Of a stretch of DNA of 8,510 nt, positions 1 to 6,200 are shown one piece after another. Below the pieces are notes generated by a model. It did no database searches, had not been told where the DNA came from, and worked only from the letters and a program-made list of their open reading frames with translations. Numbering within the stretch: the stretch's first letter is position 1; each line of letters starts with the position of its first letter. Location of the stretch: NCBI GenBank assembly GCA_964579415.1, contig CAZOGW010000127.1, positions 1 to 8,510 on the forward strand, read 5' to 3'. A program made the position numbers and the translations under genes. Source of the DNA: CAZOGW01 sp964579415 (GTDB taxonomy: Bacteria > Actinomycetota > Acidimicrobiia > Spongiisociales > UBA5794).

Positions 1-200
1 CGGCTGGTCTGCTCGGCCCAGGCGCCCAGCATGGTCCAGCACTCGAAGTGCAGCCCATCGGGTTCCCCGTCGAGAGGGTAGAAGTGGTCCCAGTTGAACA
101 CGATGTCGGCGCCCAGATCCTCGGCAGCGGCGACGGCGTCATGGATGGCGGCATACCCGGCGTGCTGGGGTTGGAGTTGGATGGCGATGCGTACAGTCAT
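1..200 (-). CDS. LLM-class (luciferase-like, probably F420-dependent) oxidoreductase, N-terminal part
   Basis: The minus strand reads from an ATG at 198-200 to the left edge, giving 66 residues; the rest lies outside the window. The start MTVRIAIQLQPQHAGY is the first beta strand of a luciferase-like TIM barrel. It is followed by an AAAEDLGAD helix and the block IVFNWDHFYPL, then PDGLHFECWTMLGAWAEQTS. Aspartate-histidine after the second strand and FECWTMLGAWAEQT are typical of actinobacterial LLM enzymes that use coenzyme F420 for hydride transfer. The substrate cannot be told from this fragment. The gene is divergent from the acetyltransferase at 263. No Shine-Dalgarno precedes the ATG, and a TACGCT hexamer lies six bases upstream, so the transcript may be leaderless. 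Family assignment is confident; F420 rather than FMN use is inferred from family resemblance. Confidence 0.85.
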   Translation of the reverse strand, partial: MTVRIAIQLQPQHAGYAAIHDAVAAAEDLGADIVFNWDHFYPLDGEPDGLHFECWTMLGAWAEQTS

Positions 201-206
201 GGCGGG

Positions 207-212
207 AGCGTA
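207..212 (-). promoter_or_regulatory. Candidate leaderless -10 box for the LLM oxidoreductase
   Basis: On the minus strand TACGCT (matching TANNNT) is followed by CCCGCC and then the ATG. This places the predicted transcription start at or next to the start codon. No clear -35 was found. The match is short, so support comes mainly from the same spacing being seen at the neighbouring genes. Confidence 0.4.
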
Positions 213-249
213 GACCGGACGCCCGAGCCGCCGGACGGCCGGCTCTTGG

Positions 250-255
250 TACTCT
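250..255 (+). promoter_or_regulatory. Candidate leaderless -10 box for the Eis-like gene
   Basis: TACTCT (TANNNT) ends seven bases before the ATG at 263, and no Shine-Dalgarno is present between them. The 62-bp divergent spacer (201-262) would have to hold both promoters. No convincing -35 is visible. Confidence 0.4.
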
Positions 256-262
256 GCAAGCC

Positions 263-1489
263 ATGTCTGTCACCATCCGCGCCGTCGCCGACACCGAGGT
301 CCCCGCATTCCGCAACGCCGTCGCTCTCGGCTTCGGGGAGGACGGCTGGGCCGTCGACGACGCCGAGGAGCGCTTCCGCAGGATCTTCCCCCTCGACGGG
401 CTCATCGGTGCCTTCGACGAAGACGTACTGGTGGGCACCCTCGGCTCGTTCTGGTTCGACCTGACCGTGCCCGGTGGTGCAGTGCCGATGGCGGGCACCA
501 CCGTCGTCACCGTCCGACCCACCCACCGCCGCCGCGGCATCCTCACCAGGATGATGAACCGCCACCTCGTCGAGGTGCGGGAGCGGGGGAACCCGATCGC
601 CGGCCTGTGGGCCTCGGACCCCGGTATCTACGGGCGCTTCGGGTACGGGTGCGCCGCTGACGGGGAGGTGGTCCAGTTCGACACCCGCCTGGTGTCGGTG
701 CCCGCCGGGCCTGACGGGGTCACCGTGGAACTGGTCGACGCCGACACCGCCGCAGCCGCCTTCCCCCGGGTCTACGACGCCGTGCTCCCCACGCTCCCGG
801 GGATGTGGGCGCGCGACGAGACCTGGTGGACGTATCGACGCTTCTGGGACCCGGAGCGCTTCCGGGAGGGCTCCTCCTCGCAGCGCTACGCCGTCGCGGC
901 GCGTGACGGCGAGCCGGTGGCCTACGCCATCTACCGCCAGAAGTCGGAGTGGACCCATGGCGGCGTCTCCACCGGGACCGTGGTCGTCAAGGAGACGTTC
1001 GCCGTCGACGACGGGGCCCGCCGGGCGATGTGGGCCTACCTGACGCACATCGACCTCTTCCCCAAAGTGAAGCTCGAGTTCGGCCGGGTCGACGACCCGC
1101 TGCGCTGGGAGGTGGACCACCCCCGTCTGGTCTCCCACGAGGTCGGCGACACGTTGTGGGTGCGCATCCTCGACGTCGAGGCCGCTCTTTCTGCCCGCCG
1201 CTACCAGGCGGACGGCAGCGTCGTGGTGGACGTGGTGGACCCGGTCTTCGAGGACAACACCGGGCGCTGGCTGCTCGAAGTCACCGGCGGAGAGGCGAAG
1301 GTGGCGGCTACCGCCGAAGCTCCCGACGTGTCGCTGGGCATCGCCGAGCTGAGCGCCCTCTACCTCGGCGGGCGCGCCCTGTCTTCCCTCGCCGCCGCCG
1401 GGCGGGCCTCGGGGGCGCCCACCGCGATCGCGGTCGTCGATCGCATCTTCCGCACCAACGTCGCCCCCTTCGTCCCCGAGGTGTTCTGA
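263..1489 (+). CDS. Eis-family GNAT N-acetyltransferase with C-terminal SCP2-like domain
   Basis: This 408-residue cytoplasmic enzyme should transfer acetyl groups from acetyl-CoA to amines. Family members include mycobacterial Eis, which acetylates aminoglycosides and protein lysines. The acetyl-CoA loop is VTVRPTHRRRG (residues 82-92). GIYGRFGYG (121-129) supplies Tyr123, which aligns with the general-acid Tyr126 of M. tuberculosis Eis. A second GNAT-like domain spans roughly 150-285 and an SCP2-like domain roughly 300-408. The protein ends in Phe408; in Eis the C-terminal Phe carboxylate acts as the catalytic base, so both catalytic features are kept. Length agrees with the family (about 400 residues). 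The ATG at 263 is chosen because MSVTIRAV begins the first GNAT strand. The gene converges on the nuclease gene at 1581-2516, and its stop codon overlaps the first repeat palindrome. The physiological substrate is unknown. Confidence 0.9.
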   Translation: MSVTIRAVADTEVPAFRNAVALGFGEDGWAVDDAEERFRRIFPLDGLIGAFDEDVLVGTLGSFWFDLTVPGGAVPMAGTTVVTVRPTHRRRGILTRMMNRHLVEVRERGNPIAGLWASDPGIYGRFGYGCAADGEVVQFDTRLVSVPAGPDGVTVELVDADTAAAAFPRVYDAVLPTLPGMWARDETWWTYRRFWDPERFREGSSSQRYAVAARDGEPVAYAIYRQKSEWTHGGVSTGTVVVKETFAVDDGARRAMWAYLTHIDLFPKVKLEFGRVDDPLRWEVDHPRLVSHEVGDTLWVRILDVEAALSARRYQADGSVVVDVVDPVFEDNTGRWLLEVTGGEAKVAATAEAPDVSLGIAELSALYLGGRALSSLAAAGRASGAPTAIAVVDRIFRTNVAPFVPEVF

Positions 1490-1600
1490 ACCCAGGGTTC
1501 CACACGACCCTGAGCGTCGTCTGGAACCCAGGGTTCGGAGGCCCTACTGAGGTTTGGGCTCCGGACGACGCTGAGCGTCGTCACGAACCCTGGGTTCGTG
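1488..1600. repeat. Composite palindromic repeat array 1 (three palindromes, two hairpins)
   Basis: Three copies of a 13-bp odd-centred palindrome, GAACCC-A/T-GGGTTC, lie at 1488-1500, 1524-1536 and 1585-1597. The third extends to a perfect 19-bp dyad (1582-1600). Two copies are preceded by a GC-rich hairpin whose first base lies 21 bp before the palindrome. The hairpin at 1564-1582 is perfect (8-bp stem, TGA loop). The one at 1503-1521 has two changes. The second and third palindromes are 61 bp apart, with a 27-bp linker containing GAGGTTTGGGCT (1549-1560). The first and second are 36 bp apart, consistent with loss of 25 bp of linker. The array fills the space between two convergent genes and overlaps both stop codons. 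It is the same family as 2578-2691. Confidence 0.92.
1564..1582. terminator. Possible bidirectional terminator hairpin inside repeat array 1
   Basis: GACGACGC and GCGTCGTC form a perfect 8-bp stem around a TGA loop, between the convergent Eis-like and nuclease genes. A stable symmetric hairpin here could end transcription from either side. There is no U tract on either strand, so a classical intrinsic terminator is not shown. The hairpin is also part of the repeat, which may be its main reason for being here. Confidence 0.3.
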
Positions 1601-2516
1601 GGATGTCGGACCGGCGGGAGTCGAGCAGCGCGCCGACTGTCGTGGCCACCCGGTCGGGGTCGTCGGTCACGTCCTGCCACGTAAACCGGACGACGAGCCA
1701 ACCATGGACCGCAGCGTCGCGGTCCCGGCGACGGTCCGCCCCGATTGCCTTCTGTTGTGAGTGCCATGCTCGCGAGTCCCATTCGATCGCGAGGGCCACG
1801 TCGGGGTAGGCGTCGTCGAAACGGCGTCCGGCCGCCCAGGGGATCGGGTATTGGGGGACCGGGGCAGGCAGTCCGGCCCTTGCCAGGGCCGACCTTCCGC
1901 GGCGTTCCAGGACGGTCGCGTTGGGATCAGATCCGGCACTCCGGGCTTCGGCGAAGGTCCGCATCGCCACGGTCCCGCGTTTGCCTCGCCGCCCCAGTCG
2001 GGCAATGGCACGCTCGACTTCCCGCAGGGTGAGGCGACCGTCGATGACCAGGCCCTCGGCGATGGCGTCGAACCGCTTGAACGTGAGCACTCCGGCCAGG
2101 TCGTAGACCGTGCGCACGATGCTGGTGACGGGGAGTCCTTCGATTGCGATTACATCGCCCTTCGCGATGTCGTCGGTCCGCCGCACCGTGACTCCGCGGA
2201 ACGTGTGGGTGGTCCGGCTGACGACGGTCACGGTCGGCTCGAGGACGGGTAGGCAGGGGAAACGGAGCAGGTGGGCCGCAGACTCGTGTGAGACGACCAC
2301 TGGGTCTGGTAGGGCCATCACAGCGCCGCGAAGCAAGTCGATGTGGTCCGTGGATGGGATGACTTGATAGACCGCCGAACCCGCAACGGTAAGAGCACCG
2401 GACTTGACACGGCGGGCGATTGCGCGCTCGGACACGCCCATATCGAGAAGCTGATCTCGGGTGACGTAGCCGCCTTGGCCGCTTGCACGGTCGATAACGA
2501 TATGGGGGATGGTCAT
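1581..2516 (-). CDS. AbiEi-type winged-helix domain fused to DUF559/Vsr-like endonuclease domain
   Basis: This 311-residue protein has two parts. Residues about 5-55 (ASGQGGYVTRDQLLDMGVSE, RAIARRVKSGAL, VYQV) match the helix-turn-helix of AbiEi antitoxins from type IV toxin-antitoxin systems. Residues about 60-160 continue the AbiEi-like region (SHESAAHLL, RTVYDLA). Residues about 195-295 are a DUF559 domain, a PD-(D/E)XK/Vsr-like nuclease fold. It shows E204, R232/D235, the strand LAIEWDS (E245, D247), WH (251-252), DRRRD (261-265) and the end motif VVRFTW (275-280). The acidic residues look intact, so activity is plausible. The ATG at 2516 is chosen because the in-frame TTG at 2546 lies inside a hairpin. 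The last codons (RTQGS and stop) are made by the repeat palindrome. No AbiEii toxin gene is adjacent. Substrate and biological role are unknown. Confidence 0.8.
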   Translation of the reverse strand: MTIPHIVIDRASGQGGYVTRDQLLDMGVSERAIARRVKSGALTVAGSAVYQVIPSTDHIDLLRGAVMALPDPVVVSHESAAHLLRFPCLPVLEPTVTVVSRTTHTFRGVTVRRTDDIAKGDVIAIEGLPVTSIVRTVYDLAGVLTFKRFDAIAEGLVIDGRLTLREVERAIARLGRRGKRGTVAMRTFAEARSAGSDPNATVLERRGRSALARAGLPAPVPQYPIPWAAGRRFDDAYPDVALAIEWDSRAWHSQQKAIGADRRRDRDAAVHGWLVVRFTWQDVTDDPDRVATTVGALLDSRRSDIPRTQGS

Positions 2517-2522
2517 GCGTAC

Positions 2523-2528
2523 AGAATG
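2523..2528 (-). promoter_or_regulatory. Weak candidate -10 box for the AbiEi-DUF559 gene
   Basis: On the minus strand CATTCT is followed by six bases and then the ATG at 2516. It keeps the key A and final T of TANNNT but has C at the first position. It is the weakest of the four leaderless-type matches and is supported mainly by its position. Confidence 0.25.
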
Positions 2529-2542
2529 CCTGCTGATCAAGC

Positions 2543-2560
2543 CCAACGGAACCCCGTTGG
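2543..2560. promoter_or_regulatory. Perfect 7-bp inverted repeat upstream of the AbiEi-DUF559 gene, candidate operator
   Basis: CCAACGG-AACC-CCGTTGG is a perfect inverted repeat with a 4-base spacer. It begins 26 bp upstream of the ATG at 2516, where a -35 region would lie. It is unrelated to the dispersed repeats except for a short GGAACCC-like string. AbiEi proteins are known to bind inverted repeats in their own promoters, so autoregulation is a sensible reading. A 5' leader hairpin is the alternative. Confidence 0.45.
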
Positions 2561-2577
2561 TGCCGCTGTCGTGAACA

Positions 2578-2691
2578 TTGGGCTGTAGACGTCGCTGAGC
2601 GTCGTCGGGAACCCAGGGTTCGGCGGCCGCACCGAGGTTTGGGCTGTAGACGTCGCTGAGCGTCGTCGGGAACCCAGGGTTCGGCGGCCGC
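2578..2691. repeat. Composite palindromic repeat array 2 (two identical 53-bp units)
   Basis: Bases 2578-2630 and 2639-2691 are identical over 53 bp, separated by 8 bp, with a period of 61 bp. Each unit holds TTGGGCT, an imperfect hairpin (GACGTCGC-TGA-GCGTCGTC, one stem mismatch, 2588-2606 and 2649-2667), the palindrome GAACCCAGGGTTC (2609-2621 and 2670-2682) and a GGCGGCCGC tail. The 8-bp spacer plus TTGGGCT of the second unit recreates GAGGTTTGGGCT, also present in array 1. The array lies between the 3' end of the Rossmann-fold gene and the 5' end of the nuclease gene. Its last base is part of the TAG stop codon of the Rossmann-fold gene. Confidence 0.95.
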
Positions 2692-3152
2692 TACAGCGTC
2701 TCGGTGGCGTCGAGGCGGGTGATGTCGGCAGCGATGGCGTCGTCGGGGCGGTCGACGGCCTGGATGGCGACGGCCTCTTGGACGGCACGGTCGACCGAGG
2801 TGTGGTCAAGGCCGGTGCCGTCCTCCAACCAGAGGACCCTGGTCACGCCGGCGTCGCGTAGACCCGAAGCCCAGCCGGCGACGATCTCTTCCGGGGTCGT
2901 CGCGAAGGAGCGCTCTCTGGCGTCGACGGCCGCGGTCGGTATCACCACGGCGCAGAAGCAGCGCCGCGCCGCTCCGCCGACGTGGGAGCCGTCGGACACG
3001 TCGCCGATGGCCACCTTGACCCCCCGTGCCCGCAAGCCCTCGGCTACGTCAGCGTCAGAGACGAAGGCGCGTACCTCACCGTCACGCCCCAGCAGAGCGC
3101 CGACGGCCACCTCGCCGAGACGGGTATCGGCGCCGATGACGATGACTGGCAT
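2691..3152 (-). CDS. Short NAD(P)-binding Rossmann-fold protein (atypical SDR/NmrA-like)
   Basis: This 153-residue protein starts with a Rossmann strand and glycine loop, VIVIGADTRLGEVAVGALL (residues 3-21). A second-strand region (VRAFVSD, 27-33), a VKVAIGDVSD block (46-54) and a CAVVIPTA strand (67-74) follow. This order is typical of atypical short-chain dehydrogenase/NmrA-like NAD(P)-binding proteins. The GADTRLG loop departs from the usual GATGxxG. At 153 residues it is well short of the 200-300 usual for the family, and no catalytic Tyr-x-x-x-Lys is evident. It may therefore be a minimal binding domain or a sensor rather than a full dehydrogenase. ATG 3150-3152 is chosen because it directly precedes the first strand; a GTG at 3227 would add 25 unlikely residues. 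The gene is divergent from gltB. Function is unknown. Confidence 0.75.
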   Translation of the reverse strand: MPVIVIGADTRLGEVAVGALLGRDGEVRAFVSDADVAEGLRARGVKVAIGDVSDGSHVGGAARRCFCAVVIPTAAVDARERSFATTPEEIVAGWASGLRDAGVTRVLWLEDGTGLDHTSVDRAVQEAVAIQAVDRPDDAIAADITRLDATETL

Positions 3153-3158
3153 TCCTCC

Positions 3159-3164
3159 ACAGTA
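3159..3164 (-). promoter_or_regulatory. Candidate leaderless -10 box for the Rossmann-fold gene
   Basis: On the minus strand TACTGT (TANNNT) is followed by GGAGGA and then the ATG. GGAGGA resembles a Shine-Dalgarno but lies directly against the start codon, too close for normal use. Transcription starting at the ATG fits better. Confidence 0.4.
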
Positions 3165-3200
3165 TCCCGCGGCCACCTGAAACGTGGTGCACCCCCCTTT

Positions 3201-3228
3201 TTGGCCCGGGGAGCCGAGGGTATACACT
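3201..3228 (+). promoter_or_regulatory. Candidate gltB promoter
   Basis: TTGGCC (3201-3206) and TACACT (3223-3228) are separated by 16 bp and fit a housekeeping promoter (-35 and -10). The start would fall near 3235, leaving a leader of about 45 bases. The surrounding 3218-3262 is AT-rich for this window and contains GTATAC (3220-3225) and an inverted pair GGGTAT (3218-3223) / ATACCC (3257-3262). These may be regulator contacts. No known nitrogen-regulator box was recognised with confidence. Confidence 0.4.
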
Positions 3229-3269
3229 CATTCGCTCCAGAAATACCTATATACGCATACCCCACCCGT

Positions 3270-3275
3270 AAGGAG
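3270..3275 (+). promoter_or_regulatory. gltB ribosome binding site, decides the GTG start
   Basis: AAGGAG lies four bases before GTG 3280-3282. It fixes the gltB start there rather than at the in-frame GTG at 3184, which lies upstream of the candidate promoter and would add 32 residues unlike any GltB N-terminus. Confidence 0.8.
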
Positions 3276-3279
3276 CGAC

Positions 3280-6200
3280 GTGCGGCACGATCTGCCCCTC
3301 TACGACCCGGACGACGTTCGCGACGCATGTGGAGTGGGGTTCATCGCCGACCGTGACGGCCGGGTGACGCACCGGCTCCTGCGCACCGCCGTTTCCTGCC
3401 TCCACAACCTGGACCACCGCGGCGCCCGCTCCGCCGACGGTACCGGCGACGGCGCCGGGATGATGACCCGGGTGCCGCACCGCCTCCTCACCCGTGATCT
3501 GGAGGCACGGGGGATCCCGGCGCCCCCGGCGGGGGAGCTGGGCGTGTTGATGGTATTCCTGCCTCCCGGACGGGAGGAGGCGGGTCGGCGCCATGTCGAC
3601 GCCGTGCTGTCCGGCGAGGGCATCGAGCGGCTCATGTGGCGCCGGGTGCCGGTGGGGCCGATGACGTTGTCGCAGAACGCCCGCCGCACCATGCCGGTCA
3701 TCGAGCAGGCTCTGCTGGCGGCCCGCCCCGGGGAGGAGGGCGCCGCCTTCGAGCGTCGCCTCTTCCTGGCGCGCCGCCGCGTCGAGCGCACCCTCCCCGA
3801 GGAGGCTGCCGGGTTGTTCGTGGCGTCGTCGTCGGCGCAGACGGTCGTCTACAAGGGGTTGTTCACAGCCTCCAGCATCGAGCTGTTCTACTGGGACCTC
3901 AACGACCCCACCTTCGAGACCGATTTTGCCATCTTCCATCAGCGCTACTCGACCAACACCGAGCCGGCCTGGTCACTGGCACAGCCCTTCCGCATGCTGG
4001 GCCACAACGGCGAGATCAACACCGTCAACTCGAACCGCTCCTGGATGGCGGCCCGCAGCCAGAACCTGTCCAACGCGGTGTGGGGGGACCGCACCGACGA
4101 GATCAAGCCGCTGGTGGACCTCTCCGGCAGTGACTCGAAGAGCCTCGACGACGCCTTCGAGGTGCTGGTGCGCAGCGGGCGCTCGCTGGCACACGTCAAG
4201 GAGATGCTGATCCCGGCCGCCTGGGAGAACGTCACCGACCTCTCTGAGACGCTGCGGGCTTTCTACGAGTACCACGCCTTCCTCACCGAGCCCTGGGACG
4301 GCCCGGCCGCCATCGCCGCATCGGACGGCAGGCACGTCATCGCCGGGCTCGACCGCAACGGCCTGCGCCCGGCGCGGTGGGCCATCACACCCGAGGTGGT
4401 CATCGTGGCTTCGGAGGCCGGCATCGCTCCGGCCGACGAGATCGACGCCATCGCCACCGGCCAGCTCGGGCCCGGGGAGCTGATCCGGGTCGACCTGCGC
4501 ACCGGGGAGGTCTCCCACTCCGGGGACGTCAAGGCGGAACTGGCTCGGCTCCAGCCCTACGGCGAGTGGATCGGCACCGAGACCAACTACGTGCGCAACC
4601 CCTTCGACCCGCTCCAGGACGAGCGGTTCGACCCGGAGAAGTTGGCCCGGGTCTTCGGCTACACCGCCGAGGAGCGGCGCCTCATCCTCCAGCAGATGAC
4701 CGAGGGCGTCCTTCCCATCCTGTCGATGGGACACGACACCGGGTTGGCGGCTCTGTCCGCCTTCCCGCAACGCCTCAGCCGGTTCTTCCACCAGGCCTTC
4801 GCCCAGGTGACCAACCCGCCGATGGACCCGATCCGTGAGGACCTGGTGATGTCGCTGCGCACCTACGTGGGTCGCCGCGGCTCGATCCTGGAAGAAACGT
4901 CGCAGCAGGCGCACCTGATGGAGCTGTCGTCGGCTGTCCTCAGCGACGCCGAGGTGGAGCGGCTCCGCTCCTCGGACGATCCCCGATTCGCCTCGGTGTG
5001 GCTGGAGGCGCTGTGGGACCCGGCCGGAGGCGGCGAAGGCCTGTGCCGGGCGGTCGAGGAGCTTGCCGGTAGGGCGGTCGACGCTGTCGAGGCCGGCGCC
5101 ACCATCGTCATCCTCTCCGACCGCGAGGTCGATGCGGCGCGGGCGCCGATCCCCATGCTGCTGGCGGTGGGGGCGGTGCACCACCGCCTCATCGACGCCG
5201 GGGTACGGCTCAACGCCTCGATCATCGCCGTCTCCGGCGACACCCGTGACGCCCACGACCTGGCCTGCCTCATCGGTTTCGGCGCCTCGGCGGCCTATCC
5301 GTACATGGCCATCGAGGAGGTGCGGGCCCTGGCCGAGCGCGGCGACGTCGCCGCCGGAGCGGTCGAGGCGCAGGAGAACTACCGCATCGCCCTGGAGAAG
5401 GGCCTGCTCAAGATCATGTCCAAGATGGGCATCTGCACCATATCCTCGTACCGGGGGAGCGAGCTGTTCGAGGCTATCGGGCTCGACGCCGAGGTGTGCG
5501 ACCTCGCCTTCCGCAACGCCTCGCGGCGGGTGGGCGGGTTCGGGTTCGATCGGCTGGCGGCCGACGTGGCGGAGCGCCACGGCCGCTACGAGGAGGGTGC
5601 CGAGGAGCCGGGAGGGTTTTACAAGCACCGCAGCGGCGGCATGCCGCACGTCAACTCGCCGCTGGCGGTGCTGGCGATCCAGAAGGTGGCGAGGACCGGC
5701 GACCCGGCGGAGTGGGACAAGTACCTCAAGGTGGTGGAGGCGGATCGGCCCGCCCTCGAGCTGCGCGACCTGCTGGAGATCCGCCCCATCGGCGACCCGG
5801 TGTCGGTGCACAACGTGGAGTCGGTGGACCGCATCGTCACCAGGTTCAGCACCGCCGCCATGTCGCTCGGCGCTCTCTCCAAGGAGGCGCACGAGACCCT
5901 CGCCGAGGCGATGAACTACCTCGGCGGGCTCTCCAACTCCGGTGAGGGTGGCGAGGACCCGGTGCGGTTCGGCACGCCCCGCAACTCGCCCATCAAGCAG
6001 GTCGCCAGTGGCCGCTTCGGCGTGACGCCCGGCTACCTGTCGTCTGCCGAGGAATTCCAGATCAAGATGGCCCAGGGTGCCAAGCCCGGCGAGGGCGGCC
6101 AGCTCCCCGGCCACAAGGTGTCCGCCGAGATCGCCCGGCTGCGCCACACCGAGCCGGGGGTGACGCTGATCTCGCCGCCCCCGCACCACGACATCTACTC

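Noticed and set aside
197..1138. A 313-codon open frame on the minus strand
   Set aside because: It is antisense to the Eis-like gene, has no recognisable domain, and overlaps the confident LLM start.
1488..1600. Repeat palindromes as integron attC sites
   Set aside because: Position at gene ends is suggestive, but the required GTTRRRY core is not met (GTTCGGC has C at the fourth base), and no integrase or cassette series is present.
2514..2546. TTG start at 2546 for the AbiEi-DUF559 gene
   Set aside because: It lies within the perfect inverted repeat and has no Shine-Dalgarno. The ATG at 2516 directly precedes the AbiEi-like domain.
1488..2691. CRISPR array
   Set aside because: The units are palindromic composites with conserved linkers at 61-bp period and no variable spacers. 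Only two and three copies occur, and no cas genes are seen.
2537..2809. Minus-strand open frame reading through repeat array 2
   Set aside because: Its codons are translated repeat sequence plus an alternative frame of the Rossmann-fold gene. A similar repeat-derived frame occurs at 1360-1782. Neither has independent support.
3218..3262. GlnR or AmtR nitrogen-regulator box upstream of gltB
   Set aside because: The AT-rich motifs do not match either consensus well enough to call.
3184..3279. Upstream GTG start for gltB
   Set aside because: The extra 32 residues resemble no GltB N-terminus, the codon lies upstream of the candidate promoter, and AAGGAG directs initiation at 3280.
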